Shown here: one piece after another, positions 1-5,710 of the stretch
Layout: each line of letters begins with the position of its first letter
Position numbering within the stretch: position 1 is the first letter of the stretch
Source of the DNA: an uncultured Verrucomicrobiota bacterium
GTDB lineage: Bacteria > Verrucomicrobiota > Verrucomicrobiia > Chthoniobacterales > SZAS-18
DNA: 11,487 nt
Assembly: GCA_937873255.1 (NCBI GenBank)
Contig: CALMVM010000171.1
Location: forward strand, 1 to 11,487
Direction of reading: 5' to 3'
Notes under the pieces: generated by a model
The model's database searches: none
Seen by the model: only the letters and a program-made list of their open reading frames with translations
Told to the model about the DNA's origin: nothing
Position numbers and translations under genes: made by a program

Positions 1-460
1 GGTAAACGCAGCCCGGCTTGCAAAGCTCCGGCGAAAGCGTCGCCAGCTCGTTCATGAACCGGACCTCGCGGCGCGGACCGCCTTCCTGGTCCCAGCCCGG
101 TTCGCGGCGGTCGAGGGATTCGAGAATGACGAACGTCTGGTCGAGCGATGGCTGCCGGAGGCTGTAGCCGTGCAGGCCGTCGTCGGAGATCCGGCTCTGC
201 CACCAGCGGGCCTCGCGGAAGGAACGTGGCGGTGGGGCGAAGAGGTCCGGATGCAGGCGGTATTTGTCGCGGTGCCAGGCCCGGAGGCGTTCCTGGTTGG
301 CGGGGGAGGCCTCCGCCTGGGCGATGAGCGCGCCGGCCTGCGCCCGGGTCATCCCCCCAGCGGGCGCGAGGCCAAGGTATTGGAGGGCGGCCTCCTGCTC
401 GGGCGTCGGCGCGTCGGCGGCGGAACCGGACGAAGATTCTCCTGAAAATAGCTCGCTCAT
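1..460 (-). CDS. Hypothetical protein, N-terminal part (runs off left edge)
   Basis: An open frame runs on the minus strand from an ATG at 458-460 to the window edge with no stop, giving about 153 residues. I do not recognise the family. The N-terminus is Ser/Ala-rich (about residues 1-20). Residues 20-50 have the pattern TPEQ-x(4)-LQYLGL, then MTRAQAGALI, a helix-turn-helix-like stretch often seen at the ends of uncharacterised proteins. A Trp/Arg-rich part with HRDKYRLHPDLF and EARWWQSRI follows. There is no signal peptide or membrane segment, so a cytoplasmic protein is likely. The first codon was chosen because it is the first ATG after the tRNA; no clear Shine-Dalgarno precedes it. It lies 68 bp downstream of selC on the same strand and could share its transcript, but nothing shows a role in selenium metabolism. 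Confidence 0.65.
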   Translation of the reverse strand, partial: MSELFSGESSSGSAADAPTPEQEAALQYLGLAPAGGMTRAQAGALIAQAEASPANQERLRAWHRDKYRLHPDLFAPPPRSFREARWWQSRISDDGLHGYSLRQPSLDQTFVILESLDRREPGWDQEGGPRREVRFMNELATLSPELCKPGCVY

Positions 461-528
461 GCCGTGCGGGATTCCACCACAAACGCGGGTGTGGTGGCAA
501 GAAATTTCCGCCGCGCGCGCCCGCCGCC

Positions 529-625
529 CGGAGAGGACCGGAATCGAACCGATCCCGCCCGCCGCGAGGGCGGGACGACAGCCGTTTTGAAGACGGCGGG
601 GGCCACCAGGCACCCTTCACTCTCC
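529..625 (-). tRNA. selC: tRNA-Sec (anticodon UCA)
   Basis: The 97-nt minus-strand sequence folds as a selenocysteine tRNA. The anticodon stem GCCGU/ACGGC (597-593 and 585-581) closes the seven-base loop CUUCAAA with anticodon UCA at 590-588, which reads UGA. The D arm is long with a tight UGGU loop (615-598). The extra arm is long (580-554), with a CCCGCC/GGCGGG hairpin. The T arm has loop UUCGAUU (548-542) and stem AUCGG/CCGGU. The acceptor begins GGAGAG and ends CUCUCC with discriminator G at 529. CCA is not encoded. The 7th acceptor position does not pair well, and the 8th could pair only by shortening the T stem, so the exact ends may be off by a base or two. The length, long extra arm and UCA loop together exclude ordinary tRNAs; tRNA-Ser and tRNA-Leu share the long arm but not this anticodon. 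Confidence 0.92.
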
Positions 626-826
626 CTCTCGGGCGCGTGGACGCCGGTCCACTTTCGCCGAAGTCCGGCCAATGTCGAATCCCGCCCGCCGCCCGGGAAG
701 ATTTGGGCCGATTTGTTTTGACCTCCGGAGACGGAAAACATAACACACTCCCGGCTAGGATTTAGCGGTTGCAGCGTTCCGCCACGGGCATGTAGAGGGG
801 GCGCGCCGAACCCTGTAAAATTTATT
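626..826. other. Intergenic region between selC and the P-domain gene
   Basis: This 201-bp spacer separates the divergent selC (minus) and P-domain gene (plus). It holds possible plus-strand promoter elements (annotated separately). I found no convincing selC promoter in it and no open frame with recognisable content. Confidence 0.5.
718..744 (+). promoter_or_regulatory. Possible promoter for the P-domain PEP-CTERM gene
   Basis: TTGACC at 718-723 resembles a sigma-70 -35 box. It is followed by CATAAC (739-744, spacing 15) or TAACAC (741-746, spacing 17) as a weak -10. Transcription would start near 750, leaving a leader of about 75 nt. A competing -10-like box, TAAAAT at 816-821, sits right before the ATG. 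The match is partial, so confidence is low. Confidence 0.3.
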
Positions 827-1576
827 ATGACACGACTCGTTCCATCGATCCGCACCGGCAAAATCCCGCTCCTGACAAAACGTTTTCTCCGAGCCCGTTG
901 CGCCGCCGGCGCACTGGCCTGCGGGTCGGTTTTGGCCATGGTTGGACCGACGGCCGCCGACGCGCAGACGACCTTCACCAACACGACCTCCAACACGATC
1001 CCCAGTACCATCGTGACGCAGGGGCCCGCCTCGCTGTATCCCGCGCCGATCACGGTTTCCGGCCTCGGCGGCAACCTGACGAACCTCACCGTGTCGTTTC
1101 TCAACCTCAGCCACGCCTACCCGGACGACATCGATGTGCTGCTGGTCGGCCCCGGCGGGCAAAACGTGCTCCTGATGTCGGACTGCGGCGGGTATTTCTC
1201 GATCAGCAACGTGGCGTTGACCTTCAGCGACGCCGCCGCCGGCCTGCTGCCCGACGAGGCGCAGATCGTCTCCGGCACGTACAAGCCGACCAACTACGAC
1301 GCGAATTTCATGGTGGACAGCTTCGCCGCGCCCGCGCCGACGACCGGGCCGTACGGCAGCACGCTTTCCCTGTTCAACGGCACCAATCCCAACGGCGTGT
1401 GGAGCCTGTACATCATCGACGACACCCAGGGCAACAGCGGCACGATGGCCGGCGGCTGGTCGCTGACGATCAGCGCCGTCCCCGAGCCTTCGAGCCTCGC
1501 GCTCGGCGCGCTGGCCGTGGCCGGCCTCGGCGGGCTGTATTTGCGCCGCCGGGCGCGAGCCGCCGTCCGCGCGTGA
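827..1576 (+). CDS. PEP-CTERM protein with proprotein-convertase P-like domain
   Basis: This 249-residue exported protein has three visible parts. Residues 1-46 are a long basic N-region plus a hydrophobic stretch ending ADA/Q, which looks like a signal peptide. Residues about 48-215 match the pattern of the P/homoB beta-sandwich domain found after subtilisin-like and metalloprotease domains: a strand with HAYPDDIDVLLVGPGG, a middle YGSTLSLFNGTNPNGVW, then a closing strand with SGTMAGGWSLTI. Residues 218-243 form a PEP-CTERM tail: VPEP, a hydrophobic helix, then RRRAR. Such tails are cut and sorted by an exosortase/archaeosortase, so the mature protein is expected at the cell surface; no exosortase gene is in view. 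No catalytic motif is seen, so it is probably a structural or binding module. No Shine-Dalgarno precedes the ATG. The reprolysin-like protease follows after 41 bp and is probably co-transcribed. Confidence 0.88.
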   Translation: MTRLVPSIRTGKIPLLTKRFLRARCAAGALACGSVLAMVGPTAADAQTTFTNTTSNTIPSTIVTQGPASLYPAPITVSGLGGNLTNLTVSFLNLSHAYPDDIDVLLVGPGGQNVLLMSDCGGYFSISNVALTFSDAAAGLLPDEAQIVSGTYKPTNYDANFMVDSFAAPAPTTGPYGSTLSLFNGTNPNGVWSLYIIDDTQGNSGTMAGGWSLTISAVPEPSSLALGALAVAGLGGLYLRRRARAAVRA

Positions 1577-1617
1577 ATCCCTGATTTCCCGACACCCACA
1601 TTTTTCCTTTCGCAGAC

Positions 1618-3714
1618 ATGAACCGCTCCTTCTCTTCCACCGCCCGACTCTTCCTCGCGCTGACGCTTTTATCTGGTGTCGGCGGTTCCCTCCACGCCGC
1701 GCCGCGCGCCGCCGCTGCTTCCCCGTGGCGGTTGCAGGCCAATCCCGCCGCCCGGCCCGACCGCGAGGCGGCCGTGCCGACGACGAAGTTCCAGGCGTTC
1801 ACCGCCGACCTGACCCGGTTGCGCGCCGCGCTCGCCGGAGCGCCGCTGGACATCGCCACCGCCGCCGCGCGCGGGACGGTCGTCGCGGGCAACCCGGTGG
1901 AGATCAGCCTCCCCATGCCGCGCGGCGGCCGGTTGGCGCGCTTCCGGGTGGAAGAAATCGCCCTCATGGAGCCCGCCCTGGCCGCGAAATACCCGGACAT
2001 CAAGACGTATCGCGGCACCGGCATCGACGATCCCGCCGCGCAGCTCGCGCTGGACGTGACGCCCTTCGGCATGCACGCGCAAATCCTCTCGCCCTCGGGC
2101 CGGGTGTACATCAGCCCCTATTATTTCGGCGGCGTGGACGACCTGTATGCCAGCTATTACAAGGAGGACGCCGCGCCCGACCCGGCGTACCCGTGGGCGT
2201 GCGAGTTCAAGTCGCCTCTCTTGCCGGGCCGCGCTGTCCCTCCCGTCGTCGCCAATCCCGTCATCGGGACGCCCGACGAGGCCCGGGCCGCCGGCATCAC
2301 CCCGTCCAGCCTGCCGGCGGAACGCTTCGCGCCGCAGCCGCACACCACCTTCAGCGGGTCGCTGCGCACCTACCGGCTCGCCGTCGCGGCGAACCACCAG
2401 TACGTCGCCACCACCGGCGGCACCAAGGCGAGCGCCCTGGCCGCCATCGTCGTGGTGATCAACCGCGTCAGCGCGATCTACGAGGCGGACTGCGCGCTGC
2501 GTCTCGTGCTCGTGGCGAACGACGATGTGATAATCTACCCCGACGCCTCCACCGATCCCTTCACCGCCAACGACACCACGGTCATCAACACCAGCACCGC
2601 CACGATCAGCGCCGCCGTCGGCGCGGCGAACTACGACATCGGCCACGTCTTCACCACGGGCAGCGGCGGCATTTCCGGGCTCGGCGTGGTTTGCACCACC
2701 ACTACCAAAGGACGGAGCACGACCGGCCTGCCCACGCCCATCGGCGATGCGTTCAACGTCGATTACGTGGTGCACGAGATGGGCCACGAGTTCGGCGCGA
2801 ACCACACCTTCAACGGCAACACCAGCAATTGCGGCGGCGGCAACCGCAGCGCCGCGCACGCCTACGAGCCGGGCAGCGGCAGCACGATCATGGCCTACGC
2901 GGGCATCTGCGGGACGACCAGCGACCTCCAGCCGCACAGCGATTCGATGTTCCACAGCGAGAGCATCCGGGAGATTCTGGTCTACACCGCCGGCACGGGC
3001 GGCACCTGCCCGGTCGTGACCGCGAACACCAACACGGCCCCCGTCGTCAACGCGGGGCCGAGCTACACGATCCCCATCTCCACGCCGTTCACGCTGACCG
3101 GCAGCGCCACCGACGCCGACGGCGACGTGCTGACGTATTCCTGGGAGGAGTACGACAAGGGAGCCGCGCAAACGGGGATCGCCGCCGACAACGGCGCGTC
3201 GCCGATCTTCCGGACCTTCGCGCCGGTCTACAGCCCGAGCCGGACGTTCCCGAAAATGTCGGACCTGGTCAATAACACCACCACCATCGGCGAGCAGTTG
3301 CCCACCGTGGCCCGCGCGGCAATGACCTTCCGCCTGACGGTGCGCGACAACCGCACGGGCGGCGGCGCGACCAACAGCGCCGACGTGGCGCTGGTCGTCA
3401 GCGCGGCGGCGGGCCCGTTTGCCGTGACCGCGCCGAACACCGCCATCACGGTGGCGGCGGGCAGCGCGCTGGGCGTCACCTGGAACGTGGCCAACACCAT
3501 CGCCGCGCCGGTGAGCGTGGCGAACGTCAGCATCGCGTTGTCAACCGATGGCGGCTACACGTATCCGTATCTGCTGGCATCCAGCGTGGCGAACAGTGGA
3601 TCGACCACCGTGACGCTGCCGCCCGGCGTGAAGACGACGGCCGCGCGAATCAAGGTCGCGGCGGTCGGAAATGTGTTCTTCAACATCTCGAATCCGAACT
3701 TCTCGATCCAGTAG
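1618..3714 (+). CDS. Secreted reprolysin-like zinc metalloprotease
   Basis: This 698-residue protein starts with a signal peptide (about residues 1-28, ending SLHAA). A propeptide-like region with YRGTGIDDPAAQLALD (about 120-170) precedes the catalytic domain (about 240-465). The zinc site is the classic HExxHxxGxxH at 386-396 (H386, E387, H390, H396), and M425 in TIMAYAG is the metzincin Met-turn. This supports an M12B/reprolysin-type endopeptidase acting outside the cytoplasm. From N472 (NTAPVVNAGPSY) there is a PKD/cadherin-like module with DADGD and TYSWEEYD, then a stretch with SPSRTFPK, GEQLP and RLTVRDN that is conserved in secreted bacterial reprolysins. A last beta domain (about 595-698) ends FNISNPNFSI. 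There is no PEP-CTERM, lipobox or other visible anchor, so it may be released or held by a partner. No Shine-Dalgarno is evident; the ATG was chosen for the signal peptide. Confidence 0.93.
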   Translation: MNRSFSSTARLFLALTLLSGVGGSLHAAPRAAAASPWRLQANPAARPDREAAVPTTKFQAFTADLTRLRAALAGAPLDIATAAARGTVVAGNPVEISLPMPRGGRLARFRVEEIALMEPALAAKYPDIKTYRGTGIDDPAAQLALDVTPFGMHAQILSPSGRVYISPYYFGGVDDLYASYYKEDAAPDPAYPWACEFKSPLLPGRAVPPVVANPVIGTPDEARAAGITPSSLPAERFAPQPHTTFSGSLRTYRLAVAANHQYVATTGGTKASALAAIVVVINRVSAIYEADCALRLVLVANDDVIIYPDASTDPFTANDTTVINTSTATISAAVGAANYDIGHVFTTGSGGISGLGVVCTTTTKGRSTTGLPTPIGDAFNVDYVVHEMGHEFGANHTFNGNTSNCGGGNRSAAHAYEPGSGSTIMAYAGICGTTSDLQPHSDSMFHSESIREILVYTAGTGGTCPVVTANTNTAPVVNAGPSYTIPISTPFTLTGSATDADGDVLTYSWEEYDKGAAQTGIAADNGASPIFRTFAPVYSPSRTFPKMSDLVNNTTTIGEQLPTVARAAMTFRLTVRDNRTGGGATNSADVALVVSAAAGPFAVTAPNTAITVAAGSALGVTWNVANTIAAPVSVANVSIALSTDGGYTYPYLLASSVANSGSTTVTLPPGVKTTAARIKVAAVGNVFFNISNPNFSIQ

Positions 3715-3752
3715 GGCAGACTGTCTCCCGGATGCGTCAGCTTTTTGCGGAG

Positions 3753-3800
3753 AGCCCCGGCAGGGGCGTAAGAATTTAGCCCACGGCGCAAGCCGTGGGT
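3753..3800 (+). repeat. Two-hairpin palindromic repeat, copy A
   Basis: This copy has a small hairpin, GCCCC-GGCA-GGGGC, an AT-rich spacer (GTAAGAATTTA), then an 8-bp hairpin, CCCACGGC-GCAA-GCCGTGGG, capped by a GNRA-type loop. It matches the inverted copy C over about 47 bases with two differences. It behaves like a dispersed REP-type element and lies just after the metalloprotease stop. Confidence 0.85.
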
Positions 3801-3820
3801 AAGCAACCGCCAAAGGTCAA

Positions 3821-3842
3821 AGCCCCGGCAGGGGCGTAAGAG
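3821..3842 (+). repeat. Two-hairpin repeat, partial copy B
   Basis: This copy repeats the first hairpin and the start of the spacer of copy A exactly (AGCCCCGGCAGGGGCGTAAG) in the same orientation. It lacks the second hairpin. It begins 68 bp after the start of copy A, which suggests partial duplication or decay of a full unit. Confidence 0.8.
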
Positions 3843-3919
3843 AACCCGCGTGGTTGTCGCCGAAAAGCCAACGTTTTTTCTCACGCCTTTGCCGGAGCTA
3901 TGCGCTTTTGTGTCCCTTT

Positions 3920-3966
3920 CCCCACGGCTTACGCCGTGGGCTAAATTCTTACGCCCCTCCCGGGGC
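3920..3966 (-). repeat. Two-hairpin repeat, inverted copy C
   Basis: Read on the minus strand, this is the same unit as copy A. It has two substitutions, both in hairpin loops: GGCA becomes GGGA, and GCAA becomes GUAA. All stem bases are kept. Because it is inverted relative to copy A, the two could also pair with each other in one long stem around the 119 bp between them. Confidence 0.85.
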
Positions 3967-4023
3967 TGCGGAGGCCGCGCGTGAACGAACGGCGTGATGA
4001 CGCTTCCAAGAAGCAGCGCGCCG

Positions 4024-4857
4024 TTAGCCGTCCGCCACGTAAAACGCGTTGTGTTTCTTCTCCTGACCCACGGTTGTCACGGGACCGTGACCCGGGAAGA
4101 TGATTGTCCCGTCATCGAGCGAAAGAATCTTCTCGCGGTTGGCCTTGAGCGCGTTGGCGTAGTTCTCGGGGCTGACGCCGCCCATCGACGCCGCGAACAG
4201 CGCGTCACCCACCACCGCCAACGTCGCTCCCAACCCGGTCACGACATAGGTCGTCCCTCCGGGCGAATGCCCGGACGTCAGGCGCGCTTCCACCTTCAGG
4301 CCGCCCACCGTGAACGTCTCCCCGTCACGCACCGCCGTCGCGCCGTCGATCCGCTCCAACCCGGAAACGTATACGGGCGCGTCCGTCTCAGCCGTCAGGC
4401 GGTCGAGGTCGGCAACGTGGTCCGGGTGCGTGTGGGTCAGGAAAACAGCGTCGAGCTTGAGTTTCCTGTCGCGCAGCGTTTGCAAAAGCGGCCCGCAATC
4501 GCCCCCCGTGTCGAACGCTGCCGCCCGGCCGCCGTCGCGGTCCCAGACGAGGTAGAAATTCACCGTCATGTCGTCGCCGTAAGGTTGATTAAAGGCCGCG
4601 GCGGTGGCGGGCAGTTCAACCTCGCCGGGGTGCCATTCGTTGCGACCGAGTTCGAGCAGGGCGGGAGCGTAGAGTTCGAGCGCGCGGGCGATCTTGGCGG
4701 TGCTGTCGGCGTCGTCGAGCAGCTTGCCAGCCGCGAAAGCCTCGATGTTTTCCAGCCCGACGCCGGACTTTTGCGCGAGTTGGGATTCGCTCAGGCGCAG
4801 GCCGCGCCGGGCCTTGCCGAGCACGTCGCCGAGTTGGTCTTCAAGAGGGATGGGCAT
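4024..4857 (-). CDS. HTH domain fused to metallo-beta-lactamase-fold hydrolase
   Basis: This 277-residue protein appears cytoplasmic, with no signal peptide. Residues 5-70 resemble an XRE/Cro helix-turn-helix: LGKARRGLRLSESQLAQKSGV, then ENIEAFAAGK and a helix of the ALELYAPALLEL type. Residues about 95-275 form a metallo-beta-lactamase fold of the glyoxalase II-like group. The metal-binding motif is THTHPDH (H142, H144, D146, H147), followed by H197 in SGHSPGG, D218 in VVGDALF and H257 in FPGHGPV, a complete dinuclear metal set. It is therefore probably an active hydrolase, but the substrate cannot be told. The frame stays open upstream to about 5631, but that part overlaps the LprI-like gene in another frame. 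The ATG at 4855-4857 gives the HTH its natural start. No clear Shine-Dalgarno is seen. It lies 92 bp after the LprI-like gene. Confidence 0.9.
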   Translation of the reverse strand: MPIPLEDQLGDVLGKARRGLRLSESQLAQKSGVGLENIEAFAAGKLLDDADSTAKIARALELYAPALLELGRNEWHPGEVELPATAAAFNQPYGDDMTVNFYLVWDRDGGRAAAFDTGGDCGPLLQTLRDRKLKLDAVFLTHTHPDHVADLDRLTAETDAPVYVSGLERIDGATAVRDGETFTVGGLKVEARLTSGHSPGGTTYVVTGLGATLAVVGDALFAASMGGVSPENYANALKANREKILSLDDGTIIFPGHGPVTTVGQEKKHNAFYVADG

Positions 4858-4949
4858 GGTAGAAGCTCTATCGCGGGCGGGGGCGGAAATGCGTTTGTGA
4901 AGATGCGAACGTGCGTGGCGATCCGTCCACGGCGCAACCGTTTGCAAAA

Positions 4950-5576
4950 TCAGAGTCCGAACCGCCGCCGCAGCTCCCGGTTCCGCTGTTCGGTGAACTC
5001 GGCCACGGCCTCGTCGCCGCCCTGGTCCCAGAGGCCGGTGCGCGCGTTGAGCCAGTTTCTCTGCTCCATCGTGAGATTCCATCGCTCCGTCTCGTTCATG
5101 CCGGCGAGCGCCGCGTTGAACAGACGGTTCAGAGCCCCGTCCGCCGCCAGGTATCTCGAATGGCGCTTCGGTTCGTGGGCGAAGGGCCGCGTTTTCACTT
5201 CCGGCACGCGGGTGGGGGGAGGACGACGTTCCGTGTAACGGATCGTCGGCGTGTCGCGGGCGAACGGGGTCGCCGACGGGGCGAACGTCGGCATCGGCGT
5301 CAGGGTGGTCCGCGCGGCGTAATCCGTGCGCACCGCGACCGGCGAGGGGACCCGGACCTCCTCGGGCCCCGATGATTCGGCGGCGGAGCCAATCGACGCG
5401 TTGTCCGGGGCGGGCGGAGCGTAGGCCGGCGTCGGCGTCGGCTCGGCGTGCGGTGCCGGCGTGGGCCTGGTTTCCATCGTCTTGACGACGAGGCCGATCA
5501 CCACGGGGACGAGCGCGGTGATCAGCGCCCCGATGAACGCCTCCCGGTATTTGAATTTCGATCCTTCCTCCGGCAT
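4950..5576 (-). CDS. Membrane-anchored proline-rich protein with LprI-like C-terminal domain
   Basis: This 208-residue protein has a short charged N-terminus, one transmembrane helix (about 12-32, with FIGALITALVPVVIGLVV), and a long Pro/Thr/Ala-rich linker (about 37-140). A compact helical tail follows (about 142-206). The tail pattern ADGALNRLFNAAL, then MEQRNWLNART and FTEQRNRELRR, resembles the LprI/DUF1311 family (members often have LN..Y, then Q..W...R). The cysteines common in that family are absent. This similarity is my reading and needs a profile search. The predicted layout is an inner-membrane anchor with the tail reaching into the periplasm. A good Shine-Dalgarno (GAGGA about nine bases upstream) supports the ATG at 5574-5576. 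It sits between the ankyrin lipoprotein and the HTH-hydrolase on the same strand. Confidence 0.75.
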   Translation of the reverse strand: MPEEGSKFKYREAFIGALITALVPVVIGLVVKTMETRPTPAPHAEPTPTPAYAPPAPDNASIGSAAESSGPEEVRVPSPVAVRTDYAARTTLTPMPTFAPSATPFARDTPTIRYTERRPPPTRVPEVKTRPFAHEPKRHSRYLAADGALNRLFNAALAGMNETERWNLTMEQRNWLNARTGLWDQGGDEAVAEFTEQRNRELRRRFGL

Positions 5577-5633
5577 GCGTGGTTTCCTCTCGCCGAACGG
5601 CCGTTGCGGCGTCGTTCGGTCTTGGAGGCAAAC

Positions 5634-5663
5634 CTTATAACCGGCTTATCGTCCTGCGGACAA
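5634..5663 (-). promoter_or_regulatory. Candidate promoter for the LprI-like gene
   Basis: On the minus strand, TTGTCC (5663-5658) and TATAAG (5639-5634) are 18 bp apart, matching the sigma-70 consensus at 4/6 and 5/6 positions. Transcription would start near 5627, about 50 nt before the ATG. An inverted repeat at 5641-5668 overlaps the -35 box. Confidence 0.45.
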
Positions 5664-5668
5664 GCCGG
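5641..5668. repeat. Inverted repeat overlapping the candidate promoter
   Basis: The arms CCGGCTT (5641-5647) and AAGCCGG (5662-5668) are perfect complements. Inside them GTCC-TGC-GGAC forms a second short stem, with a three-base bulge. No T-run follows on either strand, so it is not a standard intrinsic terminator. It could still end the ankyrin gene transcript or act as an operator. Confidence 0.55.
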
Positions 5669-5710
5669 AAAGGCGGCAACTTTTCCGCCGCCGTCTGCGG
5701 GAACGCCGGG

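Larger units (their letters stand above)
3715..4023. other. Convergent intergenic region rich in hairpin repeats
   Basis: This 309-bp stretch lies between the convergent stops of the metalloprotease and the HTH-hydrolase. It carries no credible gene. It is filled by three copies of a two-hairpin repeat (annotated separately), and the hairpins probably act as two-way terminators for both flanking genes. Confidence 0.8.

Noticed and set aside
1574..1621. UGA at the end of the P-domain gene read as selenocysteine
   Set aside because: The next in-frame stop is only 15 codons on, the extension has no motif, and the PEP-CTERM tail already ends the protein naturally.
1669..3171. Long minus-strand open frame opposite the metalloprotease
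   Set aside because: It is rich in Arg, Gly, Val and Asp with no recognisable motif, as expected opposite a GC-rich gene. The plus-strand frame has the full zinc motif and signal peptide.
3555..3884. Short minus-strand open frame through the repeats
   Set aside because: Much of the predicted peptide is the translation of the palindromic repeats and the 3' end of the metalloprotease gene; such frames are common false calls.
3753..3966. CRISPR array
   Set aside because: There are only three units, one inverted and one partial, with irregular spacing. No cas gene is present.
4858..5631. Upstream extension of the HTH-hydrolase frame to a 535-residue protein
   Set aside because: The extension has low-complexity Arg/Ala/Gly content and overlaps the LprI-like gene in another frame, which has a Shine-Dalgarno and a membrane helix.
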